A DNA stretch of 64,000 nucleotides from CALVUJ01 sp045119835 (GTDB taxonomy: Bacteria; Bacillota_I; Bacilli_A; RFN20; DUOF01). The notes under the pieces were generated by a model, which was not told the DNA's origin, made no database searches, and saw only the letters and a program-made list of their open reading frames with translations. Where the stretch lies: contig JBGVED010000002.1 of NCBI GenBank assembly GCA_045119835.1, forward strand, positions 1 through 64,000. The letters run 5' to 3'. This document shows positions 18,541 to 26,872 of the stretch, piece by piece (position 1 is the first letter of the stretch; each line of letters opens with the position of its first letter). The translations under genes and the position numbers were made by a program.

Positions 18541-18567
18541 AAAAAGATAAAAACATTATCTTTTTTT
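18541..18567 (-). terminator. Terminator of module 2
   Basis: A hairpin of AAAAAGATAA and TTATCTTTTT overlaps the last codons of the 872-residue gene; on the minus strand it leads into a T-run. It faces the terminator of the VanY-like gene. Confidence 0.6.
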
Positions 18568-21174
18568 ATTACAAATTAAAATACTCTCCATCTCTTTATT
18601 AGCCCTATCATCATTAGAACTAACAAAACTTTCAACACTACCTTTTTTATCAACTAAAACATAAAAATCTTCTCCAGAATACACCTTAGAAAAACTTCTA
18701 ACATCTACCTTATTTATATCATCTATTCCTTCTTTAATTACCCTTAAAGCATTTATTCTTTTATTAACTAATCTAATAAAATCCCAGTCATCTTTCTTAC
18801 TTTTATCATACTCTAACACTTCTTTTCTCTCATCATTATAATAATATTTACTTTGATATAAAGAAAAATCCCCTTTACCCTTTATCAACCATTGACAACT
18901 TTTAGCATCACTATATAACCCTTCTTCTATTGGAGAAACTAAATATTCACTATAAATAACTTTAGAATTATTGCTTAAAGCATTCTTAACATAACTTGGA
19001 TACTTATCAATTCCCTTATATTTATTTCCGTTAATGTCTCCTCCAATAAGAACATTTACTATTCCACTACTACCTTCACATTTAATAGACTCTTCAACAA
19101 TTCTACTAGCAAACTCTTCATAAACTTCTAAAAAATCAACCTGTTTAATTTTTTTTGATATTTCTATATTATCAAGACACAAAGTATTGCCATTTCTCCA
19201 CAGCCAACTATGTGCTAAAAGTTCACCATTTTTCTTAACTATTAATATCCTTCCATTTTTACTAGTTAAAGCATGTCTTAAAGAAGTCTGACTTGCTCCC
19301 CTTACTGTAAAGCAACAATCAGTCGCATTACCAACCGTTAATCCTTCCATATCATCATATCTTAAAACTTCATATTCATAATCATTAATTTTCCCTTTAA
19401 CTCTAGGAATAGTAGACTCTACTCTTTTAAGCATTTCATCATGAAGACGAAACGTCTCTAAAACAAGCTCATTAGTCCTACCAATAAGTTTAAAAGAGTC
19501 CTCTAATCTATAATATCTTGCAGGAACAACAACTTCACCATTCTTTAAAAACTCAATAACTTCCTTTAAACTTTTATTTTTATTACTAAGTTTAATTGAT
19601 TCCCACTCATTAACAATGCGTGGGAAAAACTTGTATAAATCACTACCTTTATTCTCTAACATTAATTTAACACGATTATGGTCTTTATCCTTAAACAGTA
19701 AATTTATAAACTTGTTATCGACAATAGGATTCCCCTCATCATCCATTTTAATATCTTTAACACCAACATTTCCAACAAGATGATGTAAAGTTTCAATATC
19801 ACTATCAGCACTTAAAATATATTCAGCCCTTTGATAACCAACAAGAAGCATTAACTTTAAAACATATTGTTCATAATCGCCTATATTTTCCTTATTGTTA
19901 GATTTTATTATCTCACACAGTTTCTTATGCTCTTTAACACTATACTTTAAAATTTGCTCCACGCTAAATTGATTCGCCCACATCTTAACAATACCCACTC
20001 TATTAAATAAAGCAATCATACTTAAACTATTAAGTTCTTTAATACTCCACAATCCATCTTTTCTTAATATTCTAAAAAACAGCTTTTCTACTTCTCTAAC
20101 ACAATCTTCATTAAGTTCTCCAAGATGTTTAGATTCAACCAAGTATTTATAAAATACTTTAAAATGCTCTTTATAAACTTCACTATTTCTAGTAATCTTT
20201 TTATTTTCAATCATCATCCTAATTTCTTTTAAATTTTTTAAGTACGTTCTAGAAAAAACTGACGTATTTTCATCAATCTCTTCTATTTGACCGTCACAAA
20301 CAATTTTATCCATAAGCATATTTTCAACATGCCTTACATTATTAGCGCGACACCAAACATTAAAAGAAAATATATTTCCAAAGTCTTCAATTGAATACTT
20401 ATCTATAATATTTTTCTTTTCATCATCTACTTTACCTCTTAAAAAATGATGCAAAGAAATCTTTGAAACTGCATTATTATCTTTTTTATAAATATAAACT
20501 AGCGTATCATCATGTAAACAATTACATAATCCCTTGAAACCATCATGATTATAAACCTCATCAAAGAAATGAGACAAAATATAAATTTGTTTATTTGTAT
20601 CAACCCCCTCAAAAAGATCAAATAATCTACTGTTATCGCACAATTTAAAAGCTTCATTCATTTTATCCTTATTATTAAAAATAAATTTGTCTAATAAATC
20701 TTTATTTATACCTTTATCCAACATATTAACAAAAAAATGAAGAATTGTTGAATACGATGTCATATTGGCCAACCTATCTTCATACGTAACAAAAATATGT
20801 TCTAAAAACTTAATATGCGCCTCTCTTTGCTCTTTAACATTGCAAACCACGTATCCCCCAACCTTAGATGTAGTATTGTCACCACAACAATAACCAGCAT
20901 ACTCTACTGCTTGAATAAAACCACTATCATTTACCAGCTTAATTTCATCACTAAAATTATCATATAAATTCCAAATATCATCTGTAGAAAAATGATAAAC
21001 TAAATGATAAAAACCATTGTTTCCTGCTACGCTCGCCACATACTTAATAAAATTATTATCAATACTAGATAACTCTTTAAATTTTTCATAGGTCATAATA
21101 TTAAGTATATTAATTTTTTTAGAATCATCATTGCTCTTTAAAATATCAATAATTTGGTCATTATCAAATTCCAT
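18556..21174 (-). CDS. Large protein with CC/HSW/DNIE domain, module 2 (unknown function)
   Basis: This 872-residue paralog of the 13496-16375 product shares its architecture. It has a helical N-terminal part, then TVGNATDCCF (Cys620-Cys621), NGRI, HSW (655-657) and DNIE (668-671), and a C-terminal region starting with LYSDAK. The first 280 residues differ most between the two, while the segment 290-700 is conserved, so the N-terminal part may set specificity. No signal peptide or membrane span. It starts two bases after the ankyrin-AAA+ gene with the same AGGAGATAAT ribosome-binding region, indicating co-translation. Confidence 0.85.
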   Translation of the reverse strand: MEFDNDQIIDILKSNDDSKKINILNIMTYEKFKELSSIDNNFIKYVASVAGNNGFYHLVYHFSTDDIWNLYDNFSDEIKLVNDSGFIQAVEYAGYCCGDNTTSKVGGYVVCNVKEQREAHIKFLEHIFVTYEDRLANMTSYSTILHFFVNMLDKGINKDLLDKFIFNNKDKMNEAFKLCDNSRLFDLFEGVDTNKQIYILSHFFDEVYNHDGFKGLCNCLHDDTLVYIYKKDNNAVSKISLHHFLRGKVDDEKKNIIDKYSIEDFGNIFSFNVWCRANNVRHVENMLMDKIVCDGQIEEIDENTSVFSRTYLKNLKEIRMMIENKKITRNSEVYKEHFKVFYKYLVESKHLGELNEDCVREVEKLFFRILRKDGLWSIKELNSLSMIALFNRVGIVKMWANQFSVEQILKYSVKEHKKLCEIIKSNNKENIGDYEQYVLKLMLLVGYQRAEYILSADSDIETLHHLVGNVGVKDIKMDDEGNPIVDNKFINLLFKDKDHNRVKLMLENKGSDLYKFFPRIVNEWESIKLSNKNKSLKEVIEFLKNGEVVVPARYYRLEDSFKLIGRTNELVLETFRLHDEMLKRVESTIPRVKGKINDYEYEVLRYDDMEGLTVGNATDCCFTVRGASQTSLRHALTSKNGRILIVKKNGELLAHSWLWRNGNTLCLDNIEISKKIKQVDFLEVYEEFASRIVEESIKCEGSSGIVNVLIGGDINGNKYKGIDKYPSYVKNALSNNSKVIYSEYLVSPIEEGLYSDAKSCQWLIKGKGDFSLYQSKYYYNDERKEVLEYDKSKKDDWDFIRLVNKRINALRVIKEGIDDINKVDVRSFSKVYSGEDFYVLVDKKGSVESFVSSNDDRANKEMESILICNKKR

Positions 21175-21176
21175 AA

Positions 21177-23936
21177 TTATCTCCTAAATTTATTAAAATC
21201 AACATTCAATATTTTAGCCGTTCTAACAATATTTTCTTTAGCTTCCTCTAGCCTACTAACCGCACTATTACAAGTGCTCTGATAAATCCTATCACAAAAC
21301 TCAAAAGCCTCTTTAAAATGATCCTTATTTATGTTTTTGCTATTATGATATTTAGCAAAAGCAAAAGCCTTATCTATAATAGAAATGGCTAAATCAGGAT
21401 TATTAACTCTATCGTCATATACTCTATGAGATTTACCAGTTGCAAAAACAAGAACATCAACAATTTCGCTTTTTATACTTTCATTACCAAAAGACAAACC
21501 ACTCTTTAAACAATAATCATCAATAACCTTATCTAAAATAAATCTTAAATTTTCTTCACTTGGCTCTTCAATCTTTATCTTTTCAAATCTTCTCTTTAAT
21601 GCATCATGAGCAAAAAATGTTTGATACTCATCCTCAGTTGTCGTACCTATAAGTTTAATATTATTTCTATCAATAAAATGTTTAATATGTGCATCCATAC
21701 CAGAAGATTTTTTCTCCGTTGTTCCAACACCATACATTGTGTGAATCTCATCAATAAACAAAATAACATCATATTTTTTAGCAAGCTCAAACATCTTATT
21801 TAATTGTTGTTCAAATTGCCCTACATATTGGCAGCCCGCAACTAGCTCTCCTGGATTAACTTCATATACTATCTTATTCTTCAAAAAATTAGGCACTTTA
21901 TCATATTCTATTAAATAAGCAAGTTCATCTACAAGCGCCGTCTTACCAACACCAGACTCACCTACTATTATAGGACTCTTTTTATCTTGCGCTAAAGCAA
22001 CCATTAAAGCTTTCATTTCTTTTTCTCTACACGCTACCGGTTCGCTTATAAAATTTTTATAATTTAAAATAGTCCCGTATTTTTCTAATTCTTTTATTTC
22101 CGAATGAGTTAGCCTTGGTCTAACATCCTCTTTTAACTCCACTTTAACAGGTTCATTACTAATTGTTTCTTTAACTTGTGGAACAGGTAATAAACTAACA
22201 TTCTTTTGGCTAGAATTAGAATCCTTAGCAAGCTCTTTAACAGCTTCAAAATCTTCATCTTCTATTTTAGGGTATTTCTCTTTTTCTAAAGTTAAGAAGT
22301 TAATAACATCTTGATTAAATCCACAATCTAAAAGAACTGCATATAAATAAGAAATAGAACCATCATACACACTCCATTTAATAGCAGTATGTAAAATATG
22401 CTCCCCCTCTTTATTTACATAATTAACGTTTAAAGGATGCTTTAAAGTTGATTTAGTAGCATTCTTAATAATTTCCCTAATTGTCCATTCACTGTAACCA
22501 TACTTAATAAAATTTTGAACAATATTATCTTGACCTTTAAAAACAGTATAATTAGCATCTGCTCCGTTCTCCAAAAGAGCTTTAATTGTCCAAACAACTT
22601 TTTTCTCATCAAGTTTTTTAACACTTAAAACGTACAATAAATCATTATATGTTAATTCTTTCCTACAACAAACATATTCATTTACTATTTCTTTATCCAC
22701 CTCAAGGTTCCCACTAATCTCACTAACCATATTTGTAACGAGCCTTGAATAATCCATTTCTCTATCGTTTTTACTAAATAAAATCTTTAATTTATCCTCT
22801 TCTTTATCATTTTTTATAACTTCGCTAACCTTTCTAACATCCTCATCAGTATATTTTCTTTTTTTGCTTTTTTGATAAACAAGAGCATCCAAAATAGTTC
22901 TTCTCTTTGCATCTTTCAAATTAAAATCAAATCCATACTCTTTTAATACCCCAGTAAGCAAAGTTATATCCCCTTTATAAAGAGAATAAATCGCACTATG
23001 CAAAATTGTTTCCTTATCAACATCAATATGATTTACATCAAGTTTTTCTTTAACTCTAGAATCACTCATACATGTATTAATCATATCCAAAATAAAAGTC
23101 TCATCATAACCAAGATACATGGCCTTTTGAATAAAATTACATCCATTTTCATCTAGTGTGTTAGGAGTGTACTCTCCTGTAAATAACAAAGATTTAACAG
23201 CCATATTTACTAAAAGATCATCGTTTTTCTTTTCAAAAAGAGCCTGTAAAAAATCTTCTTTGGAATAACCCATATTTTTTAACCCTTCTTCTAAAATAGG
23301 AACATTTAATTCATAATCAATAGAAATGTCCTTTAGTAAAGAATCAATATTTCTAACAATTTTACTATTTCTTTTTTCATTACACAATTTTTCAATTCTA
23401 TTAATTTGACCTTGACTAAACTTATTACAGCGATTCCTTTCAAACCACATTGCCTCAACAATACTTCTTTTAGAATAATCCTTTATTGATGAATCAAAAC
23501 CATATTTAGTAAAAGTCCTATAAAGAACCTCAACATCTCCATTAAAATCATCGGCATAAATAGCACTATGAAGCATCGTATCACCATCTTCATCTACATG
23601 ATTGATGTTAAAATTATTTTTTAATTTATGATTATGAAAAATTTCTTCAATTATTCTAACAATAAATCTAGTAGAATAACCTTCATATATAGCATTTTGT
23701 ATAAAATTATATTTAAAATCATTAGAAGCATTTAAATCGAATTTTTCTGTTGAAATCAAAGATAAAATTGCAAGAAGGCATGATTCCTCGTCATATTTAT
23801 AATCTGTCAAAGCAAAAAGGGCCTCATCTCTTTGAACCCCCATAGCGCGCATTTCGCTAGCTATTAGTTCCACATTTTTCTCATAATCTGCTGTCATCTT
23901 TAAAAGCATTTTCTTAACTCTAGCAACATCAACCAT
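21177..23936 (-). CDS. Ankyrin-type repeats fused to a ClpA/B-type AAA+ ATPase, module 2
   Basis: Residues 1-550 contain three of the roughly 190-residue ankyrin-type units also seen at 16381-17610 (NFIQNAIYEGYS, NHVDEDGDTMLHSAIYADD and similar). After a linker (about 555-620) there is one AAA+ domain of the Clp D1 type: Walker A GESGVGKT (659-666), Walker B VILFIDEIH (724-732), sensor GTTT (764-767), Arg finger in LKRRF near 781-785, and a helical lid to the end. There is no second AAA+ ring, no Clp N-domain and no protease domain. A substrate-remodelling ATPase with repeat-based recognition is the plain inference; the target is unknown, and the adjacent CC/HSW/DNIE protein is the obvious partner. 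Confidence 0.88.
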   Translation of the reverse strand: MVDVARVKKMLLKMTADYEKNVELIASEMRAMGVQRDEALFALTDYKYDEESCLLAILSLISTEKFDLNASNDFKYNFIQNAIYEGYSTRFIVRIIEEIFHNHKLKNNFNINHVDEDGDTMLHSAIYADDFNGDVEVLYRTFTKYGFDSSIKDYSKRSIVEAMWFERNRCNKFSQGQINRIEKLCNEKRNSKIVRNIDSLLKDISIDYELNVPILEEGLKNMGYSKEDFLQALFEKKNDDLLVNMAVKSLLFTGEYTPNTLDENGCNFIQKAMYLGYDETFILDMINTCMSDSRVKEKLDVNHIDVDKETILHSAIYSLYKGDITLLTGVLKEYGFDFNLKDAKRRTILDALVYQKSKKRKYTDEDVRKVSEVIKNDKEEDKLKILFSKNDREMDYSRLVTNMVSEISGNLEVDKEIVNEYVCCRKELTYNDLLYVLSVKKLDEKKVVWTIKALLENGADANYTVFKGQDNIVQNFIKYGYSEWTIREIIKNATKSTLKHPLNVNYVNKEGEHILHTAIKWSVYDGSISYLYAVLLDCGFNQDVINFLTLEKEKYPKIEDEDFEAVKELAKDSNSSQKNVSLLPVPQVKETISNEPVKVELKEDVRPRLTHSEIKELEKYGTILNYKNFISEPVACREKEMKALMVALAQDKKSPIIVGESGVGKTALVDELAYLIEYDKVPNFLKNKIVYEVNPGELVAGCQYVGQFEQQLNKMFELAKKYDVILFIDEIHTMYGVGTTEKKSSGMDAHIKHFIDRNNIKLIGTTTEDEYQTFFAHDALKRRFEKIKIEEPSEENLRFILDKVIDDYCLKSGLSFGNESIKSEIVDVLVFATGKSHRVYDDRVNNPDLAISIIDKAFAFAKYHNSKNINKDHFKEAFEFCDRIYQSTCNSAVSRLEEAKENIVRTAKILNVDFNKFRR

Positions 23937-23965
23937 AAAACTACCCCCAAACTACCGGCAGCCTT

Positions 23966-23998
23966 ATTTTACCATAGGTAAATATAGTTGTATACAAC
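23966..23998 (-). promoter_or_regulatory. Promoter and palindromic operator of module 2
   Basis: Minus strand: extended -10 TGGTAAAAT (23966-23974), 17-base spacer, -35 TATACA (23989-23994) inside the perfect palindrome GTTGTATACAAC (23987-23998). The gap between the extended -10 and the palindrome is 12 bases, exactly as in module 1. Confidence 0.65.
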
Positions 23999-24007
23999 AA
24001 ATTTTTA

Positions 24008-25027
24008 TCAAGCATCAGTTAATTCATTTTCAATTTCCTCTATTGTAGGAAGTGATTTTTTATAGGTTTCACTAAGCAAATGATTTATTTCAAAATTAGA
24101 AATACCCATAGGAAAACTAACACCCTCAATTGTATATTTAGCCAATACATCATTCTTATCTTTGCAAATTAATAACCCTATAGTTTGTCCATCTTCTTTG
24201 CTTTTTAAAATATGATTCACTGCTCCAACATAAGCACTTAACTGCCCTATATATTCTGCTTTAAAAGAAGAAGTTTTAAGCTCTACAACAACATAGGAAT
24301 GAATTTGTATATTATAAAATAACATATCTATATAAAGCTCACTATCACCTACAGTCAACCTATATTCTTTTCCTACAAATGAAAAACCACTTCCAAGTTC
24401 CAATAAAAACTTAACAACATTATCCATTAAAGCGTCTTTTAATTCTTTTTCATCATAATCTTTCCTAATAGCTAAAAAGTCAAAATTATAAGGATCTCTT
24501 GTTATTTGACATGCAAGTTCTCCATCAATATCAGGCAACCGAATATTAAAATTATTAATAGATTTTCCTTCTCTTTCATATAAATTTGTACCCAAAAAAT
24601 TATAAAGTGTATTTCTAGACCAATTATTCTCTAATATTTTATTAACAAAAAATAACGCTTTCTCAGTAGTCTTGCACTTGTCTATAATGGATCTATGATG
24701 ACCCCATGGTACCATACTCAATTTTTCCACAAGTTGTGGAACATTTTTAATTTCTTTGCTGTACAAACAATAAAAACGCTCCATATACCTAATATTAATC
24801 GGTGAAAGCCCTTTAACTTCAGGCATTTCATTGGTTAGATCTTTACTTAATTTATCATAAAATTTATTACCATACTCTGCCTTAAAACTTAATTCGCTAA
24901 TCTCCTTTCCTAACTCAAAATAAAATTTAAGCATTTCGCTATTAACATGTATCGCCGCTTTTATTTGACTTTGCTTATATCTTTTACTAATATCTTTAAT
25001 CCATTCTCTATAGTTAACTGTAATCAT
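24008..25027 (-). CDS. DUF1016 (YhcG-type) PD-(D/E)XK nuclease-domain protein
   Basis: The protein has the two family parts: an N-terminal helical domain with YGNKFYDKLSKDL and PWGHHRSII, and a C-terminal nuclease-like domain with the acidic site YIDMLFYN...VVVELK (an Asp, then Glu-x-Lys). It ends in a QLSAYVGAVNH segment typical of the family. Members are often found near restriction-modification and other defence genes; their targets are mostly untested. The start ATG 25027 has GGGGG seven bases upstream; the longer frame to 25057 lacks this. It lies 72 bases downstream of the start of module 2 in the same direction, but has its own promoter. Confidence 0.88.
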   Translation of the reverse strand: MITVNYREWIKDISKRYKQSQIKAAIHVNSEMLKFYFELGKEISELSFKAEYGNKFYDKLSKDLTNEMPEVKGLSPINIRYMERFYCLYSKEIKNVPQLVEKLSMVPWGHHRSIIDKCKTTEKALFFVNKILENNWSRNTLYNFLGTNLYEREGKSINNFNIRLPDIDGELACQITRDPYNFDFLAIRKDYDEKELKDALMDNVVKFLLELGSGFSFVGKEYRLTVGDSELYIDMLFYNIQIHSYVVVELKTSSFKAEYIGQLSAYVGAVNHILKSKEDGQTIGLLICKDKNDVLAKYTIEGVSFPMGISNFEINHLLSETYKKSLPTIEEIENELTDA

Positions 25028-25240
25028 TTTTATTCCCCCTTTTTTAGTTAACAGCAAACAATTTTTTTATAAAAAAAGCACTATCTTACTCCTTTCTATA
25101 GTTTATTTACTACTAGCAAGGAGCAGTCAGTACTTGCCCTATTCCTTATATTTCGATTATAACATATTGTTTACTTTTTAGTTGTTTTTTTGTCGATTTT
25201 TATAAATTTCTGTTCCATAGATACTAGTTACATTTAATAT
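25028..25240 (-). promoter_or_regulatory. Leader region of the DUF1016 gene
   Basis: An extended -10 TGTTATAAT covers 25156-25164 on the minus strand, giving a leader of about 120 bases. The leader holds a small GCAAG/CTTGC hairpin and an A-T-rich dyad (TTTTTTTATAAAAAAA). A TTTGTCGAT sequence, 8 of 9 to the Spo0A box, lies at 25189-25197 on the plus strand. I see no gene in this stretch. Confidence 0.4.
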
Positions 25241-25244
25241 AAAA

Positions 25245-25271
25245 AGCAAGGTAAAAAGATACCTTGCTTTT
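25245..25271 (-). terminator. Terminator of serS
   Basis: AAGCAAGGTA and TACCTTGCTT pair around a short loop with T-runs on either side; on the minus strand it lies 14 bases after the serS stop. Confidence 0.85.
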
Positions 25272-25284
25272 ATAATTAACACAA

Positions 25285-26562
25285 CTATTTAATAATAGTT
25301 TTTCCACCCATATAAGGTCTTAAACATTCAGGAATATTAACACTTCCATCTTCATTCATATTGTTTTCTAAAAATGCAATAAGTGCTCTAGTTGAAGCTA
25401 GTACTGTATTATTTAAAGTGTGAGCAAAATAATTGCCACTTTCTCCTTTTACTCTAATACCTAACCTTCTAGCTTGAGCATCTCCTAGATTTGAACAGCT
25501 TCCAACCTCAAAGAATTTTTGTTGACGTGGACTCCATGCTTCAATATCACAAGATTTAACTTTAAGATCCGCTAAATCTCCACTACAACACTCAAGTTGT
25601 CTTACAGGAATATTTAAATTTCTAAAAATATTTACTGTATATTTCCACATCTTTTCATACCAATCCATACTCTCTTCTGGTTCACAAATAACAATCATTT
25701 CTTGTTTTTCAAATTGGTGAACTCTATAAATTCCTCTTTCTTCAAGACCATGCGCACCTACTTCTTTTCTAAAACATGGAGAGTAAGAAGTCATTGTTAT
25801 AGGCAATTCATCTTTTTTAATCATTTGATCCTTAAATTTACCAATCATAGAGTGCTCACTAGTACCAATCAAAAACAAATCTTCGCCTTCAATTTTATAC
25901 ATCATTGCATCCATTTCCGCAAAAGACATAACGCCCGTTACTACATCACTTCTAATCATAAATGGAGGTATACAATAAATGAAGTTTTGATCAATCATAT
26001 AGTCTCTAGCATAACTAATCATCGCAGTACTTAATCTTGCAATATCGCCCATTAAATAATAGAAACCATTACCACTTGTTCTACCAGCACTATCTTTATC
26101 TAGACCTTTTAGTCTTTCCAAAATATCAGCATGATAAGGAATATCAAATTTAGGTGTACTAGCTTCACCAAACCTTTGAACCTCAACGTTTTCACTATCA
26201 TCCTTACCAACAGGAACACTAGAATCAATGATATTTGGAATAACCATCATTCTACTCTTAACTTCTTTTTCAAGCCTCTCTTCTTCTTTTTCCAAGAATA
26301 CAAGTCTTTCATTTATTTCTACAACTTCTTGCTTAGCTTTATTAGCTTCTTCAATTTTCTTTTGAGCCATCATAGCTCCTATTGACTTACTAACACTATT
26401 TCTCTTTCCTCTTAAAGTATCCGCTTCAAGTTTTGCAGCCCTTAATTCTTTATCTAAAGCTACAACTTCATCTACCAAAACTAACTTTTGATCTTGAAAT
26501 TTCTTTTTAATATTTTCTTTAACTAGTTCTGGATTTTCTCTAATTAATTTAATATCAATCAT
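25285..26562 (-). CDS. serS: SerS, seryl-tRNA synthetase
   Basis: SerS charges tRNA-Ser. The 425-residue protein has the N-terminal long-helix arm (about 25-110), then the class II catalytic core: TSEHSMIG, motif 2 FRKEVGAHGLEERGIYRVHQFEKQEM region, and the motif 3 area SCSNLGDAQARR. Length and layout are normal. The gene is alone between a T-box leader and a terminator, so it is controlled by uncharged tRNA-Ser. Confidence 0.97.
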   Translation of the reverse strand: MIDIKLIRENPELVKENIKKKFQDQKLVLVDEVVALDKELRAAKLEADTLRGKRNSVSKSIGAMMAQKKIEEANKAKQEVVEINERLVFLEKEEERLEKEVKSRMMVIPNIIDSSVPVGKDDSENVEVQRFGEASTPKFDIPYHADILERLKGLDKDSAGRTSGNGFYYLMGDIARLSTAMISYARDYMIDQNFIYCIPPFMIRSDVVTGVMSFAEMDAMMYKIEGEDLFLIGTSEHSMIGKFKDQMIKKDELPITMTSYSPCFRKEVGAHGLEERGIYRVHQFEKQEMIVICEPEESMDWYEKMWKYTVNIFRNLNIPVRQLECCSGDLADLKVKSCDIEAWSPRQQKFFEVGSCSNLGDAQARRLGIRVKGESGNYFAHTLNNTVLASTRALIAFLENNMNEDGSVNIPECLRPYMGGKTIIK

Positions 26563-26603
26563 TTTCTTTTCCCCTTTCTTTATTAAATTTTTAGAATATA
26601 AAA

Positions 26604-26827
26604 AGGTCTATCCCCAAAACAAGGGACGACCTCTATTTTTATAGAAACCGCGTTGCCACCCTAATTAACTAGCAAACTAGTTCACTCATTTGGTAACGGT
26701 AATTAACCGGGCATAAACCTAAAACTCCAAAGTAGATTCATAAAAAGTCCTTTTATTTGCTTTCACCACCCGCAAACTCTCTAAAAAATTATCTTTTTAC
26801 TACTTGTCTTTTTCAACGTTTGCCTAA
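26604..26827 (-). promoter_or_regulatory. Serine-specific T-box leader of serS
   Basis: The minus strand carries the conserved T-box core AGGGTGGCAACGCGGT (26647-26662). It lies before a strong GC-rich hairpin and T-run (26605-26632), which is the terminator. Upstream is a stem I region with GGTGGTGAAAGC and a specifier context GAATCTACTTTGG, giving TCT, a serine codon. The bulge reads TGGC, which would pair with GCCA at the tRNA 3' end, fitting the G73 discriminator of tRNA-Ser. Uncharged tRNA-Ser would favour the antiterminator. Confidence 0.9.
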
Positions 26828-26856
26828 ATTATACATGTTTATTTTGTGATTTGCAA
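26828..26856 (-). promoter_or_regulatory. Promoter of the T-box-serS transcript
   Basis: Minus strand TTGCAA (26851-26856), 17-base spacer, TATAAT (26828-26833). Confidence 0.7.
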
Positions 26857-26872
26857 CACAATATAATTCATT

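Noticed and set aside
13496..21174. Naming the two large proteins PcfJ
   Set aside because: The Cys/His pattern only recalls PcfJ. The spacing and the HSW/DNIE motifs differ from what I know of that family, so I left the function open.
25075..25095. Four-codon GTG leader peptide in front of the DUF1016 gene
   Set aside because: It has an AAAGGAG site, but it is too short and unspecific to call as a gene.
25189..25197. Second Spo0A box before the DUF1016 gene
   Set aside because: Only 8 of 9 bases match in a T-rich stretch; chance occurrence is likely.
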